Positions 8,751-18,181 are shown, counted from the first letter of the stretch. The stretch: DNA of 59,525 bases from [Clostridium] ultunense DSM 10521 (GCF_000511955.1 NZ_AZSU01000001.1:433267-492791); one strand, 5' to 3'. Numbers and translations: made by a program. Notes: a model not told the origin generated them from the letters alone.

Positions 8751-8786
8751 ACTTAAAATGGGTGATATATATCACCCATTTTAAGT
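8751..8786 (+). other. 36-nt perfect palindrome between grdB and grdC
   Basis: ACTTAAAATGGGTGAT followed by AT and its exact reverse complement forms a near loopless perfect inverted repeat in the grdB-grdC gap. In RNA it would give a hairpin of about 15 bp. No T-run follows, so full termination is unlikely. It probably tunes expression of grdC/grdD relative to the upstream genes. Confidence 0.7.
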
Positions 8787-8824
8787 CTAAATATAAATTT
8801 GATATAATCAACGGAGGTGTAAAT

Positions 8825-10369
8825 ATGAATTATCCTGTAGTAAAAGGGGCTAGTTACATTTTAGTCCATGCCGAAGATATGGTTATTCACAATGGAACAA
8901 CCCAATCTACGGAGAGAGTAATAAATCCTGATTCAGAATACCTAAAAAAGTTACCAAACCATTTACGTAGCTTTGATGAGGCGGTAAATTATTTACCAAA
9001 CCAAGTTTATATTGGAAATTACAAACCAGAAGATTTGAAAAACCAGCAACAACCTTGGTATCAAAATCCATTAAAAGATGCAGACAGATTTGGTAAATTT
9101 GGTGAAATGATGCCAGAAGATGAATTTATTGGACTTATCAAGATAGTAGATGTATTCGATTTAGTTAAGCTAACTAAAGAATTTACCGAAGAAGTGAAAG
9201 CAAAATTAGAAGTCCATCCCTTAATTAAAGGAAGGGAAGATCTAATATCTAGACTTAAAACCGGAGATGAGTTATCAGATATTGAAAAACTAATAGATGA
9301 ACAAGGAGCAGAACCTCTTATTACAGGTGGTAATACTGTAGGATGTGTAAAAAGAGCTCATGATGTTGATGAAAACTTAAGTGCTCATGTACTATTTGAA
9401 AATCTTGTATCCAAAGCTTCAGGAGTTTTAGCAGGATTAAACCTTATTGCTAAAAACGATATTAACCCTGACGATGTAGAATATGTTATAGAATGTTCAG
9501 AAGAAGCTTGTGGAGATATGAACCAAAGAGGTGGAGGCAATTTTGCTAAAGCTATTGCTGAAATGGTTGGACTTAAGAATGCTACTGGTTCCGATACTAG
9601 AGGATTTTGTGCAGCACCCACCCATGCTTTAATTGTGGCAGCTTCTCTAGTTCAATCTGGAGCATTTAAGAATGTAGTAGTTTTAGCAGGTGGTTCAACG
9701 GCTAAACTAGGTATGAATGGGAAAAACCACGTAGAAAAGGATATGCCAATCCTTGAAGATGTTATTGGCGGATTTGCAGTTCTAGTATCGGAAAATGATG
9801 GTGTAAATCCAATTTTAAGAACTGATTTAATAGGAAGACATACAGTAGGGACAGGTTCATCACCACAAGCGGTAATGAGCGCATTGGTAACAGCACCATT
9901 AGATAAAGGTAATCTAAAAATAACAGATATTGATAAATATTCAGTAGAAATGCAAAATCCAGATGTAACAAAACCAGCTGGAGCAGGAGATGTACCAACG
10001 GCGAACTATAAGATGATTGGTGCATTAGGGGTAATGAGAAAGGATCTTGAAAGAGCTGAAATCAATGATTTTATTGGAAAGCATGGTATGGAAGGTTGGG
10101 CACCAACCCAAGGCCATATTCCATCAGGTGTACCTTATTTAGGATTTGCAAGGGAAGATATGTTAGAAGATAAGATTCAAAGAGCTATGATCGTTGGGAA
10201 AGGTAGTCTGTTCTTAGGAAGAATGACTAACCTATTTGACGGAGTATCCATTGTAGTAGAAAAGAATCCAGGAAAAGCAGATGAGGAAAAAGGTGTATCT
10301 GAAGAAGAAGTTAGAAAACTTGTAGCTGAAGCTATGAGAGATTTTGCTTCTCATCTACTTCAGGATTAG
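8825..10369 (+). CDS. grdC: Glycine reductase complex protein C, beta subunit GrdC
   Basis: A 514-residue subunit of the substrate-independent protein C, which accepts the carboxymethyl group as a ketene equivalent from GrdA and, with GrdD, releases acetyl phosphate. The C-terminal two-thirds resembles ketoacyl-synthase/FabH folds (SEEACGDMNQRGGGNFAKAI, RGFCAAPTHALIVAASLVQSG). The ATG at 8825 follows GGAGGTG; earlier in-frame codons lie inside the palindrome at 8751-8786. grdD starts 10 bases after the stop. No disruption is seen. Confidence 0.95.
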   Translation: MNYPVVKGASYILVHAEDMVIHNGTTQSTERVINPDSEYLKKLPNHLRSFDEAVNYLPNQVYIGNYKPEDLKNQQQPWYQNPLKDADRFGKFGEMMPEDEFIGLIKIVDVFDLVKLTKEFTEEVKAKLEVHPLIKGREDLISRLKTGDELSDIEKLIDEQGAEPLITGGNTVGCVKRAHDVDENLSAHVLFENLVSKASGVLAGLNLIAKNDINPDDVEYVIECSEEACGDMNQRGGGNFAKAIAEMVGLKNATGSDTRGFCAAPTHALIVAASLVQSGAFKNVVVLAGGSTAKLGMNGKNHVEKDMPILEDVIGGFAVLVSENDGVNPILRTDLIGRHTVGTGSSPQAVMSALVTAPLDKGNLKITDIDKYSVEMQNPDVTKPAGAGDVPTANYKMIGALGVMRKDLERAEINDFIGKHGMEGWAPTQGHIPSGVPYLGFAREDMLEDKIQRAMIVGKGSLFLGRMTNLFDGVSIVVEKNPGKADEEKGVSEEEVRKLVAEAMRDFASHLLQD

Positions 10370-10379
10370 AGGTGATAAA

Positions 10380-11564
10380 ATGGCAGAAAAAAATATTAAA
10401 AATATGATTGGGAAAGTTTTTTCAGATATAGCTGATGCAGTTGAAACTGGTCAATTTGGAGAAAAAGTAAGAGTTGGTTTAACGACTTTGGGCAGTGAAC
10501 ACGGTGTGGAAAATTTGGTAAAGGGTGCAGAAATGGCCCAAGAAAAGGATCCTTCCATAGAGGTAGTATTGATTGGACCAAAGGTCGATTCTAAATTAAC
10601 TCAAGTTGTAGTAGATTCAGAAGATGAAGGCTATAAAAAGATGGAAGAAATGTTGGATAATGGTGAAATAGGTGCTTGTGTTACAATGCATTATAGCTTT
10701 CCTATAGGGGTTTCAACAGTGGGAAGAGTTGTAACTCCTGGCAAAGGCAGGGAAATGATTATAGCAACTACAACAGGCACTTCATCCCCCCATAGAGTTG
10801 AGGCTATGGTTAAAAATGGAATTAATGGAATAATAACTGCAAAAGCCTTAGGAATTGAAAATCCAACGGTAGGGATATTAAATGTGGATGGGGCAAGGCA
10901 AGTAGAAAGAGCCTTAAATGAATTAAATAGTAATGGATATAGCATTAACCTTACTGAATCTATGAGAGCAGATGGCGGTAGCGTTATGAGAGGAAACGAT
11001 TTACTTGCTGGAGTACCAGATGTAATGGTTACCGATACATTGACAGGAAATATACTAATGAAAGTATTTTCCTCTTATACAACTGGTGGAAGTTATGAAT
11101 CCTTAGGCTATGGCTATGGGCCTGGTATAGGTGAAGATTATGATAGAGTTATATTGATACTTTCAAGAGCTTCTGGAATTCCAGTTGTTGCAAATGCCAT
11201 AAGTTATGGTGCAAGCCTAATTAAAGGCAATGTAAGCAAAATAGCTAAAGCTGAATTTGAAAAGGCCAATAAAGCAGGACTTAAGGATATATTAAAGGGA
11301 TTAACAAAGGACACTAAAAAAGCAGAAGATGACGATGAAGAAGTGGTGGCACCACCATCTGAAACGGTAACTGGTACTATTTCTGGTATAGATATTATGG
11401 ACTTAGAGGATGCGGTAAAAGTCCTATGGAAAGAAGGTATTTATGCAGAATCTGGAATGGGATGTACTGGACCTATAGTTATGGTAAATGAAGAAAGGTT
11501 GGCAAAATCCATAGAAATATTATCTGAGGCGGGATACGTAGCAGGAGGTTCAGATCCTTGCTAA
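10380..11564 (+). CDS. grdD: Glycine reductase complex protein C, alpha subunit GrdD
   Basis: A 394-residue subunit related to the PlsX/phosphate-acyltransferase fold that completes acetyl phosphate formation. The conserved cysteine carrying the acetyl thioester is in GMGCTGPIVMV (residue 362 here, equivalent to Cys359 of characterised proteins as I recall). A second conserved cysteine is in GACVTMHYSFPIG (residue 100). The ATG at 10380 is preceded by AGAGGTG; the reading frame open to 10344 overlaps the end of grdC and has no site. It is the last gene of the operon and is followed directly by a strong terminator. Confidence 0.95.
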   Translation: MAEKNIKNMIGKVFSDIADAVETGQFGEKVRVGLTTLGSEHGVENLVKGAEMAQEKDPSIEVVLIGPKVDSKLTQVVVDSEDEGYKKMEEMLDNGEIGACVTMHYSFPIGVSTVGRVVTPGKGREMIIATTTGTSSPHRVEAMVKNGINGIITAKALGIENPTVGILNVDGARQVERALNELNSNGYSINLTESMRADGGSVMRGNDLLAGVPDVMVTDTLTGNILMKVFSSYTTGGSYESLGYGYGPGIGEDYDRVILILSRASGIPVVANAISYGASLIKGNVSKIAKAEFEKANKAGLKDILKGLTKDTKKAEDDDEEVVAPPSETVTGTISGIDIMDLEDAVKVLWKEGIYAESGMGCTGPIVMVNEERLAKSIEILSEAGYVAGGSDPC

Positions 11565-11604
11565 AACACTCCAAGACTCCAAGAGATCTTGGAGTGTTTT
11601 TATC
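11565..11604 (+). terminator. Terminator of the glycine reductase operon
   Basis: ACACTCCAAGA pairs with TCTTGGAGTGT and is followed by a TTTTT tract, beginning one base after the grdD stop. It separates grdEABCD from the downstream importer. Confidence 0.9.
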
Positions 11605-11628
11605 TTACTCAATTGTATACTTTATACA

Positions 11629-11657
11629 TTGATAAAAGCCCTATTGTATTATATAAT
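11629..11657 (+). promoter_or_regulatory. Putative sigma-A promoter of the nucleoside importer operon
   Basis: TTGATA (11629-11634) and TATAAT (11652-11657) are spaced by 17 bases. The leader of about 130 bases before the lipoprotein start contains the inverted repeat at 11707-11741. No purine riboswitch consensus was found in it. Confidence 0.65.
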
Positions 11658-11706
11658 ATTTATGTTGATACATATATAAAACTATCAAATTTTTATCCAA
11701 AACCTA

Positions 11707-11741
11707 ATATATATAAGCTATATAGAATAACTTATATATAT
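11707..11741 (+). promoter_or_regulatory. Inverted repeat in the leader of the importer operon
   Basis: ATATATATAAG (11707-11717) is the exact reverse complement of CTTATATATAT (11731-11741), with a 13-base spacer. It lies between the promoter and the start codon. It could be a repressor operator or a weak RNA hairpin; being nearly all A/T it could also be chance. Confidence 0.35.
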
Positions 11742-11791
11742 ATGGGTATTTAAATTAATAGCTATTACAAAACAAGAAAGGGGAGTTTAAA

Positions 11792-12889
11792 TTGAAAAAA
11801 AGATTATTAGCATTGCTGCTAATAGGTATTTTAGTTTTTACCGTTGTTGGCTGTTCAAAATCTGAAACACCAGCTGATACAGATGAGCCAACTGAGGTAG
11901 ATGATTCAGGTGAAGCTGAAGATACACCAGCAGAAGAACCCTTAAAGATTGCAATGGTAACTGATGAAGGTGGAGTACATGACCAATCCTTTAACCAATC
12001 AGCATGGGAAGGTTTGCAACAAGCTGAAGAAGATTTAGGTGTAAAAGTAGATTATGTAGAATCTCAACAAGACGCTGACTTTGCACCAAACTTTGAAACA
12101 CTATTAGATGCAGGAAATGACCTTATTTGGGGTATAGGATTTAAATTATCTGACGCTGTAAGAGATGCAGCAGAAGCTAATCCAGATCAAAAATATGCAA
12201 TAATTGACTTCTCCTACGGAGATGAAACTCCGGATAATGTAGTAGGAGTTGTATTTAAAGCGGAACAACCGTCTTTCTTAGTAGGTTATATTGCAGGTAA
12301 AATGACTGAAACCAATACTATTGGATTTATTGGCGGTATTGCGGGAGACGTTATATGGGGATTTGACTATGGATTCCAAGCTGGGGTTCAATATGCAGCT
12401 AAGGAATTAGGTAAAGAAATCAAAGTTCTAAACCAATATGCTGAATCCTTCTCCGACGTAGCTAAAGGTAAAGCTATTGCAACTCAAATGTATCAACAGG
12501 GCGCAGATATAGTATTCCATGCAGCTGGTGATGTAGGTACAGGTGTTATAGAAGCTGCTAAGGAACAAGATAAATGGGCAATAGGCGTAGATAGAGATCA
12601 AAACTACCTTGCACCAGATAATGTATTAACATCAGCTATGAAGCGTGTAGATGTAGGTATTTATAATATAGTAAAAGATTTAACAGAAGGTAAATTCCCA
12701 GGTGGAGAAACCATCGTTTATGGTCTTGCAGATGGTGGAGCAGTAGACATAGCACCAACATCAGACAAGCATGTACCAAAGGAAATACTTGATGAAGTAG
12801 AAGAATTAAAACAAATGATTATAGATGGGGAAATCGATGTACCATTTAATGAAGAAACTTATATTGAATATATTAAAGCATTAGAATAA
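11792..12889 (+). CDS. BMP-family substrate-binding lipoprotein (nucleoside ABC importer)
   Basis: A 365-residue extracellular lipoprotein of the basic membrane protein (PnrA/Med) family, which binds purine nucleosides for an ABC importer. It starts with TTG at 11792, behind AAAGGGGAG. The signal peptide MKKRLLALLL...FTVVGC ends in a lipobox with Cys21, followed by an acidic, Pro-rich linker. The mature domain contains MVTDEGGVHDQSFNQSAWEGL, the family's ligand-binding loop, and GVDRDQ near the hinge. It is followed by the ATPase and two permeases, and an RNA hairpin after its stop probably raises its level over the membrane parts. Confidence 0.92.
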   Translation: MKKRLLALLLIGILVFTVVGCSKSETPADTDEPTEVDDSGEAEDTPAEEPLKIAMVTDEGGVHDQSFNQSAWEGLQQAEEDLGVKVDYVESQQDADFAPNFETLLDAGNDLIWGIGFKLSDAVRDAAEANPDQKYAIIDFSYGDETPDNVVGVVFKAEQPSFLVGYIAGKMTETNTIGFIGGIAGDVIWGFDYGFQAGVQYAAKELGKEIKVLNQYAESFSDVAKGKAIATQMYQQGADIVFHAAGDVGTGVIEAAKEQDKWAIGVDRDQNYLAPDNVLTSAMKRVDVGIYNIVKDLTEGKFPGGETIVYGLADGGAVDIAPTSDKHVPKEILDEVEELKQMIIDGEIDVPFNEETYIEYIKALE

Positions 12890-12895
12890 GGGAAA

Positions 12896-12929
12896 TTAAG
12901 CAGCTCAGGCAATAGTCTGAGCTGCTTAA
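12896..12929 (+). other. Intercistronic hairpin after the BMP lipoprotein gene
   Basis: TTAAGCAGCTCAG and CTGAGCTGCTTAA form a perfect 13-bp stem with an 8-base loop, with no T-tract after it. The likely role is partial termination or 3' end protection, giving more binding protein than transporter. Confidence 0.7.
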
Positions 12930-12955
12930 AACTAGAAAAGATAGGAGGGGCCCTG

Positions 12956-14500
12956 TTGAACAATATTGACTTTGATATCAAAGTTATAGAAATGAGAAAT
13001 ATTACAAAAAAGTTTGGAGATTTTGTTGCAAATGATAATATAGATCTAATAGTCCATAAGGGCGAAATCCATGCACTATTAGGAGAAAATGGGGCTGGGA
13101 AAACTACATTGATGAATGTATTATATGGATTATATGAACCAACATCGGGGGAAATATTCATCAATGGCAAAAAAGTAGAAGTGACAAATCCAAATGTGGC
13201 TATTAAAAATGGCATAGGAATGGTTCATCAACATTTTATGTTGGTGGACAATTTTACTGTAGTGGAAAATATTATATTGGGCATGGAAACAACTAATAAA
13301 TTTGGAATTATAGATATAAATAAGGCTACAAAAGAAGTAGAGGAATTGTCAAAAAAGTATGGGCTTTATGTAGACCCCAACGCTAAGATCGAAGATATAT
13401 CTGTAGGAATGCAGCAAAGGGTAGAGATTCTTAAGGCCCTTTATAGAGGTGCAGATATACTCATATTAGATGAACCTACTGCGGTATTAACACCTCAAGA
13501 GATAGAAGAAATAATCCAAATTATGAAGAACTTAACAGAACAAGGTAAAACTATAATAATAATTACCCATAAATTGAAAGAAATAAAGCAATCTGCAGAT
13601 TATTGTACTATCATTAGAAGGGGAAAGAAAATCGATACAGTTAGGGTGGATAATGTGACAGAAGAAGAATTGGCATCTATGATGGTGGGAAGAGAAATAA
13701 GCTTTAAAGTAGACAAAAAAGATCCAGAAATTGGTGAAGTTATATTAGAAATAGATAATTTAATGCTAAAAGATAATAGGGGGTTAAATACTGTAAAGGG
13801 ACTTTCATTAAAGCTACATAAAGGGGAAATACTAGGAATAGCAGGAGTAGATGGTAATGGCCAATCAGAACTAGTGGAAGGGCTAACTGGATTAAGGAAT
13901 ATTGAAAATGGAAAAGTTCTATTGGAAGGTAGAGATATTACTAATTTATCACCGAAGGAGATTATGGAAAGTGGCATGAGTCATATTCCTGAAGATAGAC
14001 AGAGACGAGGTCTTGTTTTGGATTTTACCGTGGCAGAAAACATGATATTAGAAAATTACCACAAAGGGCCTTTTTCTAAAAAAGGCAGGTTGAATCATAA
14101 AAATATCAGCAAATTTGCTGTAGAACTAATAGACAAATTTGACGTGAGACCCAGAAATGATAAGCAAATGGCAGGAGCTTTATCAGGCGGGAACCAGCAA
14201 AAGGTAATATTAGCAAGGGAGATTACCAACGATCCGGAAGTTTTGTTGGCAGTTCAACCAACTAGGGGATTAGACGTAGGGGCTATAGAATATGTTCACA
14301 GATATTTAGTAGATCAAAGGGATAGAGGTAAAGCAGTCCTTTTAGTATCCTTTGAATTAGAAGAGATAATGAATCTTTCAGATAGGATAGCGGTCATCTA
14401 TGATGGTAAAATTGTAGATATAGTGGATGGGAAAAATGCAGACGAAAGAACTATAGGATATTTAATGGCTGGAGGAGGTGCTAGAGATGAAGCAAAATAG
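12956..14500 (+). CDS. ABC transporter ATP-binding protein, double-domain (nucleoside type)
   Basis: A 514-residue ATPase with two fused ABC domains, as in sugar and nucleoside CUT2/NupA importers. Domain 1 has Walker A GENGAGKTT, a signature in VGMQQRVEILKAL and Walker B ILILDEPTAVLT. Domain 2 has the degenerate Walker A GVDGNGQSE, signature LSGGNQQKVILARE and Walker B region LLAVQPTRGLDVG, where the usual DEP is replaced as is normal for the second half of this family. The start is TTG at 12956 behind AGGAGGGG; ATG at 12992 is possible. It overlaps the first permease by 14 bases. Confidence 0.93.
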   Translation: MNNIDFDIKVIEMRNITKKFGDFVANDNIDLIVHKGEIHALLGENGAGKTTLMNVLYGLYEPTSGEIFINGKKVEVTNPNVAIKNGIGMVHQHFMLVDNFTVVENIILGMETTNKFGIIDINKATKEVEELSKKYGLYVDPNAKIEDISVGMQQRVEILKALYRGADILILDEPTAVLTPQEIEEIIQIMKNLTEQGKTIIIITHKLKEIKQSADYCTIIRRGKKIDTVRVDNVTEEELASMMVGREISFKVDKKDPEIGEVILEIDNLMLKDNRGLNTVKGLSLKLHKGEILGIAGVDGNGQSELVEGLTGLRNIENGKVLLEGRDITNLSPKEIMESGMSHIPEDRQRRGLVLDFTVAENMILENYHKGPFSKKGRLNHKNISKFAVELIDKFDVRPRNDKQMAGALSGGNQQKVILAREITNDPEVLLAVQPTRGLDVGAIEYVHRYLVDQRDRGKAVLLVSFELEEIMNLSDRIAVIYDGKIVDIVDGKNADERTIGYLMAGGGARDEAK

Positions 14501-15599
14501 ATTTGTAATAACTGTCATATCGATAATATTAGGATTGATAGTAGGGGCAATAGTTCTTTCAATTGCAGGATATAATCCGAGAGTAGCCTATGGAGTAATG
14601 CTTAGAGGAGTATTTAGTAATCCTAAATATATTTCCTGGACTATTATAAGATCTACACCTCTTATATTGACAGGGATATCTGTTGCTTTTGCATTTAAAA
14701 CCGGTCTTTTTAATATTGGAGCTGAAGGACAATTTATAATTGGTAGCTTAGTGGCTACCTTAGTAGGATATTTTTTTCATCTGCCTCCAATTATCCATCC
14801 AATAGTAGCAATATTAGCAGGTTGTTTTGCAGGCGCTATATGGGGTGGAATAGCAGGACTTTTAAAATCTAAATTTGGAATTAATGAAGTCATTACTACT
14901 ATAATGCTAAATTGGACAGCCTTATATTTCAGTAATTTCGTAGTGTTCTGGGAACCTTTTAAAAGACTAAATAGGGATGCTTCGGAAAGGATACTAGATA
15001 CGGCCAGCATTCAAATTCTTGGTCAATGGAAAACTTCTGAAGCAGGTAAGGCTTTTCTTAAAAGCAATAGTTTCCTTAGAGATCTTTTAAATCCTCCTGT
15101 TAATTTTGGGTTCATAATTGCCATATTAGTTGCTATTTTAATCTGGCATATATTAAAAAATACAACTTTGGGTTATCAGTTAAGAGCAGTAGGCTACAAT
15201 AGGGATGCGGCAGAATATGGTGGTATAAATATAAATAGAAATATAATCCTCTCCATGGCGATAGCAGGAGCTATATCTGGTCTAGCAGGAGCGACTCAAG
15301 TTTTAGGAGTATCAAAAGAAACAGCCATATTAGCAACTATGGAAGGTTATGGATTTGATGGTATCGCAGTCTCTTTAATAGCAGCTAGTAATCCATTAGG
15401 GTGTATTCCAGCTGCCTTGCTATTCGGAGGATTAAAATATGGAGGTAGTAAACTACAACCAACTATAGGAGCACCGATAGAGGTTATTAATATAACCATT
15501 GGTGTTATAATATTATTTGTAGCAATGCCAAAGCTTATTGAATTAATAATTTCTATGAAAGGGAGAAAGAGAGGTGTAAAGATTGAAGATTCTAAGTGA
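14487..15599 (+). CDS. ABC transporter permease 1 (nucleoside type)
   Basis: A 370-residue integral membrane permease of the branched-chain-amino-acid/ribose/nucleoside (BPD_transp_2) family. Many hydrophobic helices are visible, beginning VITVISIILGLIVGAIVLSIAG. It has the conserved GxFNIGAEGQFIIGSL motif and the EYGGININRNI cytoplasmic loop that couples to the ATPase. The ATG at 14487 is preferred, with GGAGGAGG eight bases upstream; a GTG at 14478 lies within that site. It overlaps the ATPase gene before it and permease 2 after it, so all three are translationally coupled. Confidence 0.92.
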   Translation: MKQNRFVITVISIILGLIVGAIVLSIAGYNPRVAYGVMLRGVFSNPKYISWTIIRSTPLILTGISVAFAFKTGLFNIGAEGQFIIGSLVATLVGYFFHLPPIIHPIVAILAGCFAGAIWGGIAGLLKSKFGINEVITTIMLNWTALYFSNFVVFWEPFKRLNRDASERILDTASIQILGQWKTSEAGKAFLKSNSFLRDLLNPPVNFGFIIAILVAILIWHILKNTTLGYQLRAVGYNRDAAEYGGININRNIILSMAIAGAISGLAGATQVLGVSKETAILATMEGYGFDGIAVSLIAASNPLGCIPAALLFGGLKYGGSKLQPTIGAPIEVINITIGVIILFVAMPKLIELIISMKGRKRGVKIEDSK

Positions 15600-16548
15600 T
15601 TTAGGAGTAATTATTGGAATAACTTTAATGTATTCAGCACCTTTAATGTACACCTCTTTAGGTGGAGTTTTATCTGAAAACGCAGGAGTTGTAAACATTG
15701 GCTTAGAAGGCATGATGACCATTGGTGCCTTTGCTGGAGCAACTGTAGCCTACTTTACTCAAAATCCTTGGTTAGGTTTTTTAGCAGCTGGATTAGCTGG
15801 TGGATTTTTAGCTCTTCTTCATGCTATTGCTTGTGTAACTTTTACAGCGGATCATGTAGTATCAGGCATAGCAATAAATTTTATAGGACCTGGTCTTTCA
15901 ATATTTTTAACAAAAATATTTTTTGATGGAGCTGCTATGACCTTGCCTTTGGACTTAAACCATAAAATACCTAGACCATTAAATAGATTTTTTTCATCTA
16001 TTTCGATCTCTAATCCTATATTGAAAAAAATCTTTAATTTCTTGAACTCCATATTTAATCAATATGCTACCGTATATATTGCCTTTTTATTGGTGTTAGC
16101 AGTTTGGTTTTTATTATATAAAACTAAAATTGGATTAAGGATTCGCTCAGTAGGGGAACATCCGAGAGCGGCAGAAACCCTCGGTGTGAATGTATATAAA
16201 ATAAAATATTTGGCAGTAATTTTATCGGGCGTATTAGCAGGTTTTGGAGGGGCAGCTATGAGTATAGCGGTAATATCTAATTATAGAGCTGCTCTAATCT
16301 CGGGTCAAGGATTTATAGCTTTGGCAGCCATGATCTTTGGTAAATGGAGACCTCAAGGAGCTATGTGGGGTTGTCTATTGTTTGGAGCAGCCCAAGGTCT
16401 TGTGGTTCATTTAGGTGGCACCGACTTGGAAATATCTTCACAATTGTTGGCTATGTTACCTTACATAATAACTTTAGTCATTCTGATGGGCTTTGTAGGG
16501 GAAGCTAGAGGACCAGCAGCTAATGGAGTACCATATGAAAAGAATTAG
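15583..16548 (+). CDS. ABC transporter permease 2 (nucleoside type)
   Basis: A 321-residue integral membrane permease, partner of permease 1. It has the family motif NAGVVNIGLEGMMTIGAF near the N-terminus and SVGEHPRAAETLGVNVYKIKY, the coupling-helix loop typical of the second permease of nucleoside importers. The start is a TTG at 15583 behind GAGAGGTG, overlapping the previous gene by 17 bases. It ends the four-gene importer operon; a strong terminator follows eight bases after the stop. Confidence 0.92.
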   Translation: MKILSDLGVIIGITLMYSAPLMYTSLGGVLSENAGVVNIGLEGMMTIGAFAGATVAYFTQNPWLGFLAAGLAGGFLALLHAIACVTFTADHVVSGIAINFIGPGLSIFLTKIFFDGAAMTLPLDLNHKIPRPLNRFFSSISISNPILKKIFNFLNSIFNQYATVYIAFLLVLAVWFLLYKTKIGLRIRSVGEHPRAAETLGVNVYKIKYLAVILSGVLAGFGGAAMSIAVISNYRAALISGQGFIALAAMIFGKWRPQGAMWGCLLFGAAQGLVVHLGGTDLEISSQLLAMLPYIITLVILMGFVGEARGPAANGVPYEKN

Positions 16549-16555
16549 ATGTATT

Positions 16556-16590
16556 GAACTTTTAGCCTCTTTGGAGGCTAAAAGTTTTTG
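16556..16590 (+). terminator. Terminator of the nucleoside importer operon
   Basis: ACTTTTAGCCTC and GAGGCTAAAAGT form a 12-bp stem with a TTTG loop, followed by TTTT. Confidence 0.88.
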
Positions 16591-16607
16591 TAGAATATTA
16601 AAAGTTT

Positions 16608-16636
16608 TTGTACTTCATCAAAGATTTTGGTATAAT
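16608..16636 (+). promoter_or_regulatory. Sigma-A promoter of rpoN
   Basis: TTGTAC (16608-16613) and TATAAT (16631-16636) are 17 bases apart, about 60 bases before the rpoN start. Confidence 0.7.
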
Positions 16637-16695
16637 AATATTAATAGAGTAATAAGTATTTATTAATATTATTAATAATGGTGGGAGTGAGCTTA

Positions 16696-18075
16696 ATGAA
16701 ATTGGGTTATAATCTAGCTCTTGAACAAGTCCAAAAATTAATTATGACGCCAGAACTTAGACAAGCCATACAGTTACTCCAGTTTAATAGCCAAGAATTG
16801 AATGAGTATTTAGAGCAGCAAATTGAAGAAAATCCTTTATTGGATCCAGTAAATACGGTGGAAGAATATGAAAATATTGATGATTATAGTAACGAAAGAG
16901 AGGAAATCGATTGGAAGGAGTATATTGGAAAGTATGATGATGTTAGCTATAGGCCCCAAAGGGATAAAAACATTAAGGAATTCAGTTATGAAAACTTTGT
17001 TAGCTATTCACCATCGCTAAAAGAAAATTTATTATTCCAATTAAACGTATCTGAGTTAAGGGATAGTGATAAAAAAATCGGGGAGGTTTTAATAGAAAAC
17101 ATTGATGAAAATGGTTACTTAATTACAGATATTAATCAAATTGCTATGGATATGGGAATCAAAGTTAGCAGGATTGAAAACGTTTTATTTACTGTACAAA
17201 CTTTTGACCCATTAGGTGTAGGCGCAAGAAACTTAAAGGAATGTCTATTGATACAGGTAAGAGGAGATAGATTGGAAAACCCCTATGTAGAACTAATAAT
17301 AAAAAACTATCTAGAAGATATAGCTCACAACAGATTGATGAAGATATCAAAAGAACTAGATATCGATTTAAATGAAGTTAAAAAGATATGTGATTATATA
17401 AGAACACTTGAACCAAAACCAGGTAGATGTTTTAGCCCAAATTCAGATCAAGTAAAGTATATTACGCCAGATGTAACTATTGAGTATATTGATGGAGAAT
17501 ATATAATAATTTTAAACGATGTAACAGGACCTAGATTGAATATTAATAGTTTCTACAGGGAGATGATTAGAAAGGGAAATGACCCAAAGGCTACAGAATT
17601 TTTATCTGAAAAATTGAATTCTGCTATGTGGATCATTAGAAGTATCGAGCAGAGAAGGGCTACAATTTACAATGTAGTAGAGTCTATATTAAAATTCCAA
17701 AGAGAGTTTTTTGAAAAAGGGGAAAAGGGGCTAAAACCTTTAACTTTAAAAGAGGTAGCTGAGGATATTGATATGCATGAATCCACTGTTAGCAGAGCTA
17801 CCAATGGCAAATATGTACAAACTCCAAGAGGATTATATGAACTTAAATATTTTTTCACCAGTGGTCTCTCTACTAGCAAAGGAGATGTATCTTCTACCAG
17901 CATTAAAGCAATTATTAAAGATATTATAGAGGGAGAAAACCAAAAAAAACCCTATAGCGACCAAAAAATATCCGATATTTTAAAGGGAAAAGGTATAAGC
18001 ATATCAAGAAGGACTGTAGCTAAATATAGAGATGAATTAGAAATTCCTTCGTCATCAATAAGAAAGAGATATTAA
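16696..18075 (+). CDS. rpoN: RNA polymerase sigma-54 factor
   Basis: A 459-residue sigma-54 factor, directing RNA polymerase to -24/-12 promoters that need an AAA+ activator. Region I is the Gln/Leu-rich N-terminus (LALEQVQKLIMTPELRQAIQ and following). An acidic linker follows (residues ~50-75). Then come the core-binding domain, the HTH (ESTVSRATNGKYVQTPRG) and the C-terminal RpoN box SRRTVAKYR near residue 440. The ATG at 16696 begins at the usual family N-terminus; the ATG at 16678 would add six residues. It is monocistronic with its own promoter. Its clearest visible customer in this window is the -24/-12 promoter at 54175. Confidence 0.95.
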   Translation: MKLGYNLALEQVQKLIMTPELRQAIQLLQFNSQELNEYLEQQIEENPLLDPVNTVEEYENIDDYSNEREEIDWKEYIGKYDDVSYRPQRDKNIKEFSYENFVSYSPSLKENLLFQLNVSELRDSDKKIGEVLIENIDENGYLITDINQIAMDMGIKVSRIENVLFTVQTFDPLGVGARNLKECLLIQVRGDRLENPYVELIIKNYLEDIAHNRLMKISKELDIDLNEVKKICDYIRTLEPKPGRCFSPNSDQVKYITPDVTIEYIDGEYIIILNDVTGPRLNINSFYREMIRKGNDPKATEFLSEKLNSAMWIIRSIEQRRATIYNVVESILKFQREFFEKGEKGLKPLTLKEVAEDIDMHESTVSRATNGKYVQTPRGLYELKYFFTSGLSTSKGDVSSTSIKAIIKDIIEGENQKKPYSDQKISDILKGKGISISRRTVAKYRDELEIPSSSIRKRY

Positions 18076-18085
18076 AAAATAGGAC

Positions 18086-18181
18086 CCTTAGCTTTTCGCT
18101 CAGGGTGGCAGTTTGCTCATATGTTTAAAGGCAAATTGTCATTCTGAACGGGGCTAAAATTTAGGGTTTTTTTTATTATTT
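18086..18181 (+). repeat. Imperfect palindromic element, possible rpoN terminator
   Basis: The gap after rpoN contains a partly self-complementary stretch with a TGTCATTCTGAACGG segment. It ends in TTTAGGG followed by a T8 tract, which may terminate rpoN transcripts. The TCATTCTGA core resembles the element at 20434-20505, so it may be a degenerate member of a dispersed palindrome family. Confidence 0.4.

Noticed and set aside
12859-13215. 118-codon minus-strand frame at the start of the ATPase gene
   Set aside because: Antisense to the ABC ATPase and crossing the intergenic hairpin; no homology recognised.
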